Source: Bradyrhizobium lablabi (GTDB taxonomy: Bacteria; Pseudomonadota; Alphaproteobacteria; Rhizobiales; Xanthobacteraceae). Taken from it: a DNA stretch of 64,000 nt. Below the pieces are notes generated by a model that was given only the letters and a program-made list of their open reading frames with translations, did no database searches and was not told the DNA's origin. Location of the stretch: contig NZ_JAFCLN010000001.1 in NCBI RefSeq assembly GCF_018129385.1, positions 682,001-746,000 of the forward strand, read 5' to 3'. The number at the start of each line of letters is the position of its first letter. The first letter of the stretch is position 1. Shown here one piece after another: positions 26,129-34,972 of this stretch. Position numbers and translations under genes: made by a program.

Positions 26129-26734
26129 TCCCCAACGCTTCCGCGGCTGTCTATGACAAGCCGCGAAAAGCCACCCACCGAATGTCGGGATATAAAGAAG
26201 TGATGCGCCGCGTTCAGCGTGCGCCGATCTGCAAACTCACGCGCCTGATGCGTCGAAAGCCGACACGGCACTTGATGTTCGAAATCATTTCGTCCGACGC
26301 AGAAATCAAAGTGATGCCGAATCCCTGCGTGTGACGACGTCCCCTCTTCCGCCCGCATGCTTTTCCTCTGACCGCGCAAGTCAGGTTTTTTTAGGATGCT
26401 ATATCAATGATGCGGAGTCGAAGATTGGATTCGTTCCAACTTGCGTGCGCTCGCATGACACACGCAGCAACACAGACAGCTCGACATAGGCAAAGCCTAT
26501 GGGTTGCGAAGCTTTTCACGCCGATCAATTGCATTTCCAAATCGAACAATTTGGATATTCGATTGAAGGTCCGGCTTTTGCCTGATGAGAAATGATGCAC
26601 TGTGGCGAATGGACTGCGCTTCACGCGGCGTTATTTCACTAACGAATTTCCAAGAACGTTGCGATCTCTGGAAATTCGTCGGCGTTCAAGCGGCGACGCT
26701 CTCTGCACTGCCTTATCGCTCGCGGCGCTTCGCT
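26129..26734. other. Intergenic region, 606 bp, partly AT-rich
   Basis: No credible gene. Roughly 26380-26600 is visibly richer in A/T than its surroundings, with runs such as GGTTTTTTTAGG. It should contain the promoter of the ligase/Liv operon (minus strand) and the 3' end of the VOC gene transcript. The only strong structure is the inverted repeat at 26642-26679. Confidence 0.5.
26642..26679 (-). terminator. 11-bp inverted repeat downstream of the VOC gene
   Basis: ACGAATTTCCA (26642-26652) and TGGAAATTCGT (26669-26679) are exact inverted copies with a 16-base spacer. It lies about 55 bases past the stop of the minus-strand VOC gene. The AT-rich arms and long spacer suit a protein operator at least as well as a terminator. 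Confidence 0.4.
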
Positions 26735-27127
26735 TTACGGATTCCAGCCGCCGCTGCCGTATGGACGCGTGATGATTTCGAGCAGGTGACCGTTGATCTC
26801 CTCGAAGTAGAGACCGCGTCCGCCGTCATGGTCGTTGATCTCGTCCTCTCTTCGCTGCGCGGGATCGGCCCAGTAGCGGAGCTTCTGCGCGCGGATACGA
26901 TCGAAGATCGCGTCGAACTCGGCATCGCCAACCAGGAAGGCGTAGTGCTGGCGCGTGATCCCACTTTCGGCATTCATGTAATCAAGGTTGGCGCCGTTGT
27001 CGGTGGTGACCACGTAGAACGGTCCCCAGCGCCGCGGCGCCGGCAGCCCCAATATCGCGGCAAGAAAATCGGCCGAGGCCTTGCTGTCGCGCGCCGACAG
27101 GATGGTGTGGTTGAAGTCGATGGCCAT
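26735..27127 (-). CDS. VOC-family (glyoxalase/bleomycin resistance) protein
   Basis: A 130-residue vicinal-oxygen-chelate protein, starting MAIDFNHTILSARD at 27127; the longer open frame upstream is an overlap with the gene on the other strand. DFLAAILGLPAPRRWGPFYVV and the late GRGLYFEEINGHLLEIITRPYG show the paired beta-alpha-beta-beta-beta units with a C-terminal Glu in the usual metal position (HLLEI). Single-domain members act as dimers and include glyoxalases, dioxygenases and resistance proteins; the reaction is unknown. It diverges from the large catabolic run that begins at 27443. Confidence 0.88.
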   Translation of the reverse strand: MAIDFNHTILSARDSKASADFLAAILGLPAPRRWGPFYVVTTDNGANLDYMNAESGITRQHYAFLVGDAEFDAIFDRIRAQKLRYWADPAQRREDEINDHDGGRGLYFEEINGHLLEIITRPYGSGGWNP

Positions 27128-27442
27128 GTCGGAAGTCTCCGCTGCAATCAAGTCGATGGTCGAAGGACTGTTCCGGCCGTTCGAAAAACGTGATCGGGAC
27201 GAAGTGACCTTTTTTGGCAAGTTCGTGAATTCGGCCGTCAATCGTGCCGTGCCTGATCGCCGCAGGGGGGCGTTTCGCATTGCGATGCAGCATGCAAAAT
27301 GAGACTGCCTGTCAAGGGATCGCGCGCCGACGACACCCGCGCCGCAGCAGTCATCGGCTAGCCTCCAGGGCAACAACCGGACGCAGTGAAAACCGCACAG
27401 ACGGCAGCGCGGCCGGTCGGCCAACAGACAGGGAGGACGGCA
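27128..27442. other. Divergent intergenic region, 315 bp
   Basis: Lies between the VOC gene and the first gene of the plus-strand run, so it must carry promoters in both directions. A possible earlier start for the binding protein (GTG 27386) falls here. I see no clear -35/-10 pair and no strong palindrome. Confidence 0.4.
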
Positions 27443-28693
27443 ATGTTGAGAGGCAGTGTGGGTTTGGTCGCCTTGGGCAGCATTTTGCTTTCGGGGACCG
27501 CGTTCGCGCAGGAGAAGATCAAGGTCGGCGTCACCGCGACGCTGGAGGGTACCTACACGGTCCTCGGCGAAGACGGCATGCGCGGCCACCAGACCGCACT
27601 CAATGTGCTGGGCAAGAAGGTCGGCGACAAGGAACTGGAGTTCATCGTCGCCTCGACCGATGCGACGCCCGACTCCGCCGTGCGCGCCGTGCGCAAATTG
27701 ATCGAGCAGGACAAGGTGCAGATCCTGCTGTCGCCGCTTTCCGGCGACGAAGGCATCGCGGTGAAGAATTTCGCCAAGACGCGGCCGGAACTCACCTTCA
27801 TCAATGCGGCGTCCGGCGCGCAGGAAACCACCTATGTCGACCCCTCGCCGAACTTCTACCGCTACAATATGGACGGCGCGCAATGGCAGGTCGGGCTTGG
27901 CAAATATGCCTACGAGGACAAGAAATATCGCAAGATTGCCACTGTCGGCGAAGATTACTCCTTCATCTATACGCAGGTATTCGGGCTGGCGCTCGAATTC
28001 TGCGGACTGGGCGGGCAGATCACCAGCCGGCAATGGGTGCCGCTCGGCACCAAGGACTTTGCCTCGGTGATCGCGGCGCTGCCTGACGATGTCGATGCGA
28101 TCTATCTTGGCCTTGGCGGTGCTGACGCCGTCAACTTCCTCAACCAGTACCAGCAGGCCGGCGGCAAGGCGCATCTGATGGGCGGCTCGATCATGGTCGA
28201 TCAGACCATTCTGTCCGCCAAGGGCAATGCCAAGAACGCCCTGATCGGCACGATTGCCGCCAGCGGCCAGGCCGATACCTGGGAAGACGCGGGTTGGCAG
28301 AAATTCGTGAAGGCGTATCAGGACGCATTCCCGCCGAACAAGCGTTTTCCGAGCCCGTCCCTGCTTGCCACCAACTACTACAACTCGACGATGGCGTTGA
28401 TCTTGGCGCTGCGTCAGGTCAACGGCGACCTCAGCAACAACCAGGCCAAGTACAGGGAAGCGCTCGCCAAGATCGAACTCGATGCGCCGAACGGCAAGAT
28501 CAAGCTCGACTCTAACCGCCAGGCGATCGGCACCAACTTCGTCACCGAAGTCGTCGACGACGGCAAAGGCGCACTGTTCAGCAAGGTGGTGAAGGTCATT
28601 CCCAACGTGAACCAGACGCTGGGCTATGATCCCGCCGTGTTCGCCAAGATCGGCCTGCCCGGCCGCACCATACCGGAATGTAAGAAATACTGA
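27443..28693 (+). CDS. Liv-type ABC transporter substrate-binding protein heading the catabolic run
   Basis: A 416-residue periplasmic binding protein. ATG at 27443 is preferred over GTG at 27386: GGGAGGA precedes it by 6 bases and it begins directly with a signal peptide (RGSVGLVALGSILLSGTAFAQ). The mature start EKIKVGVTATLEGTYTVLG and the segment QILLSPLSGDEGIAVKNFA fit the Peripla_BP_6 class. It is separated from the permease genes by an AraC regulator and a hairpin. The ligand is unknown; linkage to a molybdenum hydroxylase suggests the substrate of that enzyme. Confidence 0.92.
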   Translation: MLRGSVGLVALGSILLSGTAFAQEKIKVGVTATLEGTYTVLGEDGMRGHQTALNVLGKKVGDKELEFIVASTDATPDSAVRAVRKLIEQDKVQILLSPLSGDEGIAVKNFAKTRPELTFINAASGAQETTYVDPSPNFYRYNMDGAQWQVGLGKYAYEDKKYRKIATVGEDYSFIYTQVFGLALEFCGLGGQITSRQWVPLGTKDFASVIAALPDDVDAIYLGLGGADAVNFLNQYQQAGGKAHLMGGSIMVDQTILSAKGNAKNALIGTIAASGQADTWEDAGWQKFVKAYQDAFPPNKRFPSPSLLATNYYNSTMALILALRQVNGDLSNNQAKYREALAKIELDAPNGKIKLDSNRQAIGTNFVTEVVDDGKGALFSKVVKVIPNVNQTLGYDPAVFAKIGLPGRTIPECKKY

Positions 28694-28743
28694 CCTTGTT
28701 GTCGCGTCGACCGGTCAGTCCAATTCCGTAGAGAGACGTTTGA

Positions 28744-28769
28744 GCAAGAGCGGCAACCGCCGCTCTTGC
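28744..28769 (+). terminator. Strong hairpin after the binding-protein gene
   Basis: GCAAGAGCGGC (28744-28754) and GCCGCTCTTGC (28759-28769) form a perfect 11-bp stem with a 4-base loop (AACC), about 50 bases past the stop. Only a weak pyrimidine stretch follows. It probably terminates part of the transcript or stabilises binding-protein mRNA before the regulator gene. Confidence 0.6.
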
Positions 28770-28833
28770 ATTCTCGCTCGGGTTGAGAAAGGCTACCGGA
28801 AAAAGACAAAAGAATATTTCCGGGAGGGAGGAC

Positions 28834-29661
28834 ATGAGCAGGGCGCTCGCCGTCTTCCATGGCCGCTTCGGCCGTGCGACGGTCTACCAGTTGAACCGCC
28901 CGTTCAATACGCATGCGCATCGTGAGGGTCATCTGATCTTTCACGTCGGCGGAGTTCCTGCGTCGATCGATGTCGGCGAGTCACGCTGGCAGTTGAGCGA
29001 AGACGCGGTCGTTGCCGTCAATCCCTGGGAACCGCACAATTTCATTCCCGCCGACTGCGGCAACGGCGCGATCTTTTTCGTGCTCTACGTCAACGCCGAA
29101 TGGTTTGCGCCCGACGCGACGCGAACCTGTCGCCTGCGGTTCGGCCGCACGCAGTTCAAGCGCACCGTTGCGCTCGACAAGCATATTCGCCGCACCGCAG
29201 CGCTGGTTTGCGGCGCGCCCTCGCTGAGCAGTCTCGACAGCGAACTGCGGCGCCTGATCGACATTTGCTACGATGAAAGCTGGCAACAGGCTCAGGTTAC
29301 GCAGGAGATGCGCGACGCCGCGGCGGTCACCGATTTTCGGGTGCGCAAATGCATCAAGCTGATGTCGGAGAGCCCGGGCGCCGAGGTCGAACTCGATACG
29401 ATCGCCCGCGAGTCCGGCCTGTCGCGGCCGCATTTCTATCGCCTGTTCCGCACCCAGACCGGCGTCACCCCGCATCTTTATCTCAACACGCTGATCATGG
29501 AGCAGGCGCTCGACGCGCTGGTGGCGACGGAAACCCCGATCGCGGACATCGGCTTCGATCTCGGCTTTTCCTCCCAAAGCGGTTTTACCCGCTTCTTCGC
29601 CGCCAATGTCGGCATGGCCCCGACCGATTACCGCCGCGTTGCCAAGGTGTTGCGGGCGTAA
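28834..29661 (+). CDS. AraC-family transcriptional regulator
   Basis: A 275-residue regulator. ATG at 28834 follows GGGAGGGAGGAC. The N-terminal cupin-like half (NRPFNTHAHREGHLIFHVGG, then VNPWEPHNF) should bind a small ligand. The C-terminal 100 residues hold both AraC helix-turn-helix motifs: IARESGLSRPHFYRLFRTQTG and ADIGFDLGFSSQSGFTRFF. Its place between the binding protein and the permeases makes it the natural activator of the 27-48 kb run; the inducer would be the transported compound or a metabolite. Confidence 0.93.
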   Translation: MSRALAVFHGRFGRATVYQLNRPFNTHAHREGHLIFHVGGVPASIDVGESRWQLSEDAVVAVNPWEPHNFIPADCGNGAIFFVLYVNAEWFAPDATRTCRLRFGRTQFKRTVALDKHIRRTAALVCGAPSLSSLDSELRRLIDICYDESWQQAQVTQEMRDAAAVTDFRVRKCIKLMSESPGAEVELDTIARESGLSRPHFYRLFRTQTGVTPHLYLNTLIMEQALDALVATETPIADIGFDLGFSSQSGFTRFFAANVGMAPTDYRRVAKVLRA

Positions 29662-29893
29662 CGCCGGCGCGAAAAGATACTGACGGTCAAATGCCAGCCC
29701 ACCGCTCTCGCTAGGATAGTCGCGAACGCGGCCCGCAAAGACGGTCGCGACACGACAGGGAGCGTTGTTCCATGGCAGGGCTTGCGGCCTGTGCCGGGCA
29801 TTTGGGTTTGCTTCGAGCGCGGTGCTCTGTGCGCTCGCATCTCCGTGCCCCCTCTCCCCGCCGGCTGGAACAGGCGAACAAGAGGTGGTCGGC

Positions 29894-30904
29894 GTGACGC
29901 GGTTCATCGAACGCCACCCGGCTTGGGCATTGATCACGATCATCGCCGTCGCGGTCCTGCTGTGGCTGATCTTTGCGGTGTGGCCGCCGGGACTGGAACA
30001 GGCCATCGGACGCAAGCGGATTTTCCTCAACGCGGTGCTGAACGGCATCACGCTGGGCGGACTTTATTTCCTCGTCGCGAGCGGCTTCACGCTGATCTTC
30101 GGCCTGATGCGCAACGTCAATCTCGCGCACGGCTCGCTCTATCTGTTCGGCGGTTACGTCGGTTACGCCATCAGCGCCGCGACCGGCTCCTGGATTCTCA
30201 GCTTCATCGTCGCCTTTGTCGCCGTGGCGCTGGTCGGCGTGCTGCTGCAGATCATCGTGTTCCGCCGCATGGAGGGGCAGGACCTCAGGCAGACCATGGT
30301 GACCATCGGGCTCTCGATCGTGTTCGCCGACCTGATGCTGTGGGCCTTCGGCGGCAACTTCTACCAGATCGAGACGCCAAGCTGGCTCATCGGCCCCATC
30401 GCACTGCCACTGGTGAGCGCGGTCAGGCCGTCGGGCGAGATGGTCTATCTGCAATATCCGCTGGTGCGGCTCGTGATCTTCGCCGCCTCGGTCGTGATCG
30501 GCGTTGCGATGTGGCTGGCGCTGAACCGCACGCGTGTCGGCATGATCATCCGCGCCGGCGTCGATGACCGCGACATCCTGGCCGCCACCGGCGTGCAGAT
30601 CCAACTCGTCTTCGTGCTGGTGTTTGCGCTCGGCGCGGGGCTCGCCGGAATCGCCGGCGTCGTCGGCGGCACCTTTCAGTCGATCTCGCCGGGCGAAGAC
30701 ACGCGTTTCCTGCTGGCCTCGCTCGTGGTCGTCATCGTCGGCGGCATGGGATCTATCCCCGGAGCCGCGCTGGGTGCGCTGATCATCGGCCTCGCCGAGC
30801 AGCTCGGCTCGGTCTACATCCCGACTTACGCCATCGTGGTCACGTTCCTGATCATGGTGGTGGTGCTGGCGCTGCGGCCGCAGGGCCTTGTGGCGAGGCG
30901 CTGA
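29894..30904 (+). CDS. Liv-type ABC transporter permease (LivH-like)
   Basis: A 336-residue permease. GTG at 29894 with AGAGGTGG upstream is the best start; the open frame before it has no similarity. After a first helix near the N-terminus, LNGITLGGLYFLVASGFTLIFGLMRNVNLAHG is the LivH signature. The last helices end in LALRPQGLVARR. It overlaps nothing, but the next gene begins one base after its stop. It is a channel subunit of the second complete Liv system in the window. Confidence 0.92.
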   Translation: MTRFIERHPAWALITIIAVAVLLWLIFAVWPPGLEQAIGRKRIFLNAVLNGITLGGLYFLVASGFTLIFGLMRNVNLAHGSLYLFGGYVGYAISAATGSWILSFIVAFVAVALVGVLLQIIVFRRMEGQDLRQTMVTIGLSIVFADLMLWAFGGNFYQIETPSWLIGPIALPLVSAVRPSGEMVYLQYPLVRLVIFAASVVIGVAMWLALNRTRVGMIIRAGVDDRDILAATGVQIQLVFVLVFALGAGLAGIAGVVGGTFQSISPGEDTRFLLASLVVVIVGGMGSIPGAALGALIIGLAEQLGSVYIPTYAIVVTFLIMVVVLALRPQGLVARR

Positions 30905-30905
30905 C

Positions 30906-31985
30906 ATGTCGCTTGTGACCCACGACGCCAAGGTTCAGCTCCGCTCGCCCGCCGCGGCGCCGCCGACGGTGCGCATGTGGCCGGAAATCAACAATCCTGC
31001 CGCCTGGGCCGTCGCGGTGATCCTGCTGATCATGCCGCTGATCGCCAGCAAGTTCTTCCTGATCGAGATCTTCGCGACCACGCTCATTCTCGGCACCATC
31101 GCCCTCAGCCTGATGTTCCTCGCGGGCTATGGCGGCATGGTCAGCCTGATGCAGCTCACGATCGCGGGCTTTGCGGGTTACATGGTCGCGGTGTTCGGCG
31201 TTTCGGGGAACGTCAATATCAGCCTCGGCTGGCCGTGGTGGCTGGCGACCCCGGTGGCGCTCGCACTCGCCACCGCCTTCGGCACCCTCGGCGGCGCGCT
31301 CGCGGTGCGGACCGAAGGCATCTACACCATCATGATCACGCTCGCGATCGGTGCGGCGTTCTACTACTTCACCAACCAGAACTGGGCGATCTTCAACGGC
31401 CATACCGGCATGAACAATGTCGCAACGCCCATGTTCTGGGGCGTCGACTGGCGCGCCGATATTCCCTTCTATTATGTCGTGCTCGGCACCGCCGCGCTCT
31501 GCTATTTCGCGGTCGAATATATCTCTCGCGCGCCGTTCGGGCTCGCGCTACAGGGCGTGCGCGACAATCCGCGCCGCATGGCGGCGCTCGGCTTCAACGT
31601 CAACGCCCATCGCGTCGCCGCCTATGCCTTTGCTTCGTTCGTGGCGGGGCTCGGCGGTGTCCTCCAGGTCTGGAACTACCGGCAGATCTCGCCGGGCTCC
31701 GTGGGCGTCGAGCGCTGCATCGATATCCTGATCATAGCCGTCGTCGGCGGGATCACGCGCGCCGTCGGGCCGTTCATCGGGGCGCTGATCTTCGTCCTCC
31801 TGCGCACCTTCACGCTGGATTTCCTGGTGCAGCTCGGGCTGGACGGCAACCGCTTCCGCCTGCTGATCGGGCTCGGCTTCCTCGCCATCGTGTTCTGGTC
31901 GTCCGATGGCGTCATCGGCCTGTGGGAACACTGGCGGCAACGCGGCGCAACGCCCCGCCAAACCGGAAGAGGCGGCCATGGATAG
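30906..31985 (+). CDS. Liv-type ABC transporter permease (LivM-like)
   Basis: A 359-residue permease starting SLVTHDAKVQL at ATG 30906. LAGYGGMVSLMQLTIAGFAGYM and GLALQGVRDNPRRMAALGFNVNAHR are the LivM core and ATPase-contact loop. About 45 polar residues precede the first helix, longer than usual. Its end overlaps the LivG-like gene by 8 bases, so the subunits are made together. Confidence 0.92.
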   Translation: MSLVTHDAKVQLRSPAAAPPTVRMWPEINNPAAWAVAVILLIMPLIASKFFLIEIFATTLILGTIALSLMFLAGYGGMVSLMQLTIAGFAGYMVAVFGVSGNVNISLGWPWWLATPVALALATAFGTLGGALAVRTEGIYTIMITLAIGAAFYYFTNQNWAIFNGHTGMNNVATPMFWGVDWRADIPFYYVVLGTAALCYFAVEYISRAPFGLALQGVRDNPRRMAALGFNVNAHRVAAYAFASFVAGLGGVLQVWNYRQISPGSVGVERCIDILIIAVVGGITRAVGPFIGALIFVLLRTFTLDFLVQLGLDGNRFRLLIGLGFLAIVFWSSDGVIGLWEHWRQRGATPRQTGRGGHG

Positions 31986-32760
31986 CGTGGCGCAACGCCT
32001 GTCGCTGGTGGGCGCCGGAGCGGCGCTGGAGTTGCGCGGCGTCACCCGCATGTTCGGCGCCCTCGCCGCGCTCACCGACGTCACCATCACCGTGCGTCCG
32101 GGCGAGCGGCGTGCGGTGCTGGGCTCCAATGGCGCCGGCAAGACCACGCTGTTCAACTGCATCACCGGCGACTTTCCCGCCTCCTCCGGCACCATCCGCT
32201 TCTTCGGCGAAGACATCACGCATTTCCCGCCCTATGAGCGCATCCGCCGCGGCCTGCGCCGCACCTATCAGATCTCCGCGCTGTTCACCGGCCTGACGGT
32301 GCAGGACAATGTCTATCTCGCCTGCCGCGGCGTTTCGCGCGGGCGCTTCTCGCTGTTGCGGCCAAGACAAAACGACGCGCTGGTGCATGCCGCGGATACG
32401 CTGGTGCAGGCCGTTCATTTGAGCGCGGTCAAGGACCAGCGCGTTGCCGAACTCGCGCACGGCCAGCAGCGCCAGCTCGAGATCGCGCTCGCGCTGGCCG
32501 GGGCGCCGCGCTTCATCCTGTTCGACGAACCGGCGGCGGGCCTGTCGCCCGGCGAGCGGCTCGAGCTGATCGAGATCCTGACCTCGCTGCCCGCCCATAT
32601 CGGCTACATCATCATCGAGCACGACATGGATGTGGCGCTGCGTGTGGTGGAAAGCGTCACCATGATGCACAACGGCCGCATCTTCAAGGAAGGCCTGCCG
32701 CGCGAGATCGAGTCCGATCCGGAGGTTCAGGAGCTGTATCTCGGAGGCGGGCATGAGTGA
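31978..32760 (+). CDS. Liv-type ABC transporter ATP-binding protein (LivG-like)
   Basis: A 260-residue ATPase. ATG at 31978 sits inside the end of the LivM-like gene and has GAAGAGGCGG before it. Walker A GSNGAGKTT, RRTYQISALFTGLTVQDNV, the signature in the form LAHGQQRQLEIALAL, and LFDEPAAGLSPGE are LivG-type. It pairs with the unusual fused LivF-like subunit that follows, overlapping it by 8 bases. Confidence 0.93.
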   Translation: MDSVAQRLSLVGAGAALELRGVTRMFGALAALTDVTITVRPGERRAVLGSNGAGKTTLFNCITGDFPASSGTIRFFGEDITHFPPYERIRRGLRRTYQISALFTGLTVQDNVYLACRGVSRGRFSLLRPRQNDALVHAADTLVQAVHLSAVKDQRVAELAHGQQRQLEIALALAGAPRFILFDEPAAGLSPGERLELIEILTSLPAHIGYIIIEHDMDVALRVVESVTMMHNGRIFKEGLPREIESDPEVQELYLGGGHE

Positions 32761-34969
32761 CGTCCGCCGTACCTCCGCGCCCGCGCTCGAAGTCAAGGGG
32801 CTCGACGTCTATTACGGCCACTCGCACGCGCTGCAGGGCGTCGACCTCACCCTCGATTCCGGCGTGTTTTCGGTGGTCGGCCGCAACGGCATGGGCAAGA
32901 CCACGCTGTGCAAGGCGATCATGGGCCTCGTGCCGGTGAGCGGCGGCTCGATCCGCGTGCGTGGCGAGGACATCACGCGCCAGCCGCCGGCGCGCATCGC
33001 CCGGCTTGGCGTCGGCTATGTGCCGCAAGGACGGCGGCTGTGGCGTTCGCTGACCGTCGACGAGCACTTGCGGCTTGCCGCCGGTATTCGCCGCGGGCCC
33101 TGGACGGTCGAGCGCATCTACGAGACCTTTTCGCGCCTGGCCGAGCGCAAAGAGCACGGCGGCGGACAGCTCTCCGGCGGCGAGCAGCAGATGCTGGCGA
33201 TCTCGCGGGCGCTGCTCACCAATCCGCATCTGCTGATCATGGACGAGCCGACGGAAGGGCTTGCGCCTGTGATCGTCGCCCAGGTCGAGGAGATGCTGGT
33301 CCGGCTCGGCGAGGATGACGATATCTCGGTGCTGGTGATCGAGCAGAACATCGGCGTTGCGACCGCGGTGTCGCGCAACGTTGCGATCATGGTCAACGGG
33401 CGCATCAATCGTATCATCGATTCCGCCCGGCTTTCTGCCGACCGCGATCTGCAGCAGCGATTGCTGGGGGTTGGGCTGCATGCCGAGCTCGAGACCGATA
33501 TCGCTCTCGCGCCGGGGCGCGCCGAGCTGAAGCCGGCATCGCAGCACGCTCCCGCGAATAGGCCGATCCGCATCTACATTTCCAATCCAAGCCCGCCTAC
33601 CCGCTGGACGCAGCCGGTGCCGATCGCGAGGATCGAGGCTGCCGCACGCACGGTATCTACCGGCGTGGCCCGGCTGGAAGATGCCACTCGGAGGACACGC
33701 GAAGCGGCCGTTGCCCAGGCGGGTGGGCCGCCAGTGGTGCTGGTGGTTGGCACGCTCGACACCAAGGGCGCGGAGCTCCGCTTCATTCGCGACATCATCG
33801 CCGAGAGTGGGTTACGCACGCGGCTGGTCGACGTCTCGACCAGCGGCAAATTGTCGAGCTGCGACGTGCCGGCGCAGGAGATCGCACTCAACCACGGTCG
33901 CGGCGGCGCCGCAGTGTTCGGCACCGACCGCGGCGTGGCGGTGACCGCGATGGCGGACGCCTTCGCCAAATGGCTGCGGCGCCAGGGCAATGTCGCCGGC
34001 ATCATCTCCGCAGGCGGCTCGGGCGGCGCCTCGCTGGTGACGCCGGGCATGCAGGCGCTGCCGGTCGGCGTGCCCAAGCTGATGATCTCGTCGGTCGCTT
34101 CCGGCGACGTCGGGCGCTATGTCGGCCCTGCGGATATCACGATGATGTATTCGGTCACTGATGTGCAGGGACTGAATTCGATCTCGCGTGCGGTGCTTGC
34201 CAATGGCGCGAACGCCCTCGCGGGCATGGTCAAGGCGCGGCTCGCGCAGCGGCCCGGGAACGAGCGCAATGCACCTCGCGTGCCGGCAGTCGGCATCACC
34301 ATGTTCGGCGTCACCACGCCGGCAGTGCAGAAAATCGCCGCCGAGCTGGCACAGGAGTTCGAATGCCTGGTGTTCCATGCCACCGGCGTCGGCGGCCGCT
34401 CGATGGAGAAGCTGGTCGATTCCGGCCAGCTCGCCGCCGTGATCGATCTGACCACCACCGAGATCTGCGATCTCTTGATGGGCGGCGTGTTTCCGGCGAC
34501 CGAAGACCGCTTCGGCGCGATCATCCGCACCCGCGTTCCCTATGTCGGGTCGCTGGGCGCGCTCGACATGGTCAATTTCGGCGCGCCCGACACCATTCCG
34601 GAACGCTACGCCCGACGCAAATTCCACGTTCACAATCCGCAAGTGACGCTGATGCGCACGACGGCAGAAGAAAACGAGCGGATGGGGCGCTGGATCGGCG
34701 AACGGCTCAACCAGATGAACGGCCCGGTGCGCTTCTACATCCCCGAGGGCGGCGTCTCTGCACTCGATGCCGCCGGGCAGCCGTTCTGGGACCCGCAAGC
34801 AGACAGCGCCTTGTTCAGCGCGCTGGAACGAACGGTGCGGCAGACCAGCAATCGCCAGATCATCCGTATCAAGAAGAACATCAACGATCCCGAATTTACC
34901 GCCGCGATTGTCGGTGCGTTCCGATCCCTGTTGGGTCGCACGGGCGCGCGGCGGAAGATGGCGAGGTGA
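32753..34969 (+). CDS. LivF-like ATPase fused to a Tm-1-like (UPF0261) domain
   Basis: A 738-residue two-part protein. Residues 1-245 are a LivF-type ATPase: Walker A GRNGMGKT (43-50), LSGGEQQM (140-147), LIMDEPTEGLAP (161-172). A Pro/Ala-rich linker (about 250-325) leads to a UPF0261/Tm-1-like domain from about 327 to the end, starting VVLVVGTLDTKGAELRFI and including HATGVGGRSMEKL and TTTEICDLLMGGVF. The frame is continuous and codon use looks uniform, so this is a genuine fusion, not two genes. The Tm-1 domain is an ATP-binding fold known in the tomato Tm-1 resistance protein; its bacterial role is unknown. The C-terminal half joins transport to whatever the next gene does. Confidence 0.9.
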   Translation: MSDVRRTSAPALEVKGLDVYYGHSHALQGVDLTLDSGVFSVVGRNGMGKTTLCKAIMGLVPVSGGSIRVRGEDITRQPPARIARLGVGYVPQGRRLWRSLTVDEHLRLAAGIRRGPWTVERIYETFSRLAERKEHGGGQLSGGEQQMLAISRALLTNPHLLIMDEPTEGLAPVIVAQVEEMLVRLGEDDDISVLVIEQNIGVATAVSRNVAIMVNGRINRIIDSARLSADRDLQQRLLGVGLHAELETDIALAPGRAELKPASQHAPANRPIRIYISNPSPPTRWTQPVPIARIEAAARTVSTGVARLEDATRRTREAAVAQAGGPPVVLVVGTLDTKGAELRFIRDIIAESGLRTRLVDVSTSGKLSSCDVPAQEIALNHGRGGAAVFGTDRGVAVTAMADAFAKWLRRQGNVAGIISAGGSGGASLVTPGMQALPVGVPKLMISSVASGDVGRYVGPADITMMYSVTDVQGLNSISRAVLANGANALAGMVKARLAQRPGNERNAPRVPAVGITMFGVTTPAVQKIAAELAQEFECLVFHATGVGGRSMEKLVDSGQLAAVIDLTTTEICDLLMGGVFPATEDRFGAIIRTRVPYVGSLGALDMVNFGAPDTIPERYARRKFHVHNPQVTLMRTTAEENERMGRWIGERLNQMNGPVRFYIPEGGVSALDAAGQPFWDPQADSALFSALERTVRQTSNRQIIRIKKNINDPEFTAAIVGAFRSLLGRTGARRKMAR

Positions 34970-34972
34970 AGC

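Noticed and set aside
27128..28174. Upstream extension of the VOC gene to 479 residues
   Set aside because: The extra part is antisense to the binding-protein gene. The VOC domain begins exactly at MAIDFNHT.
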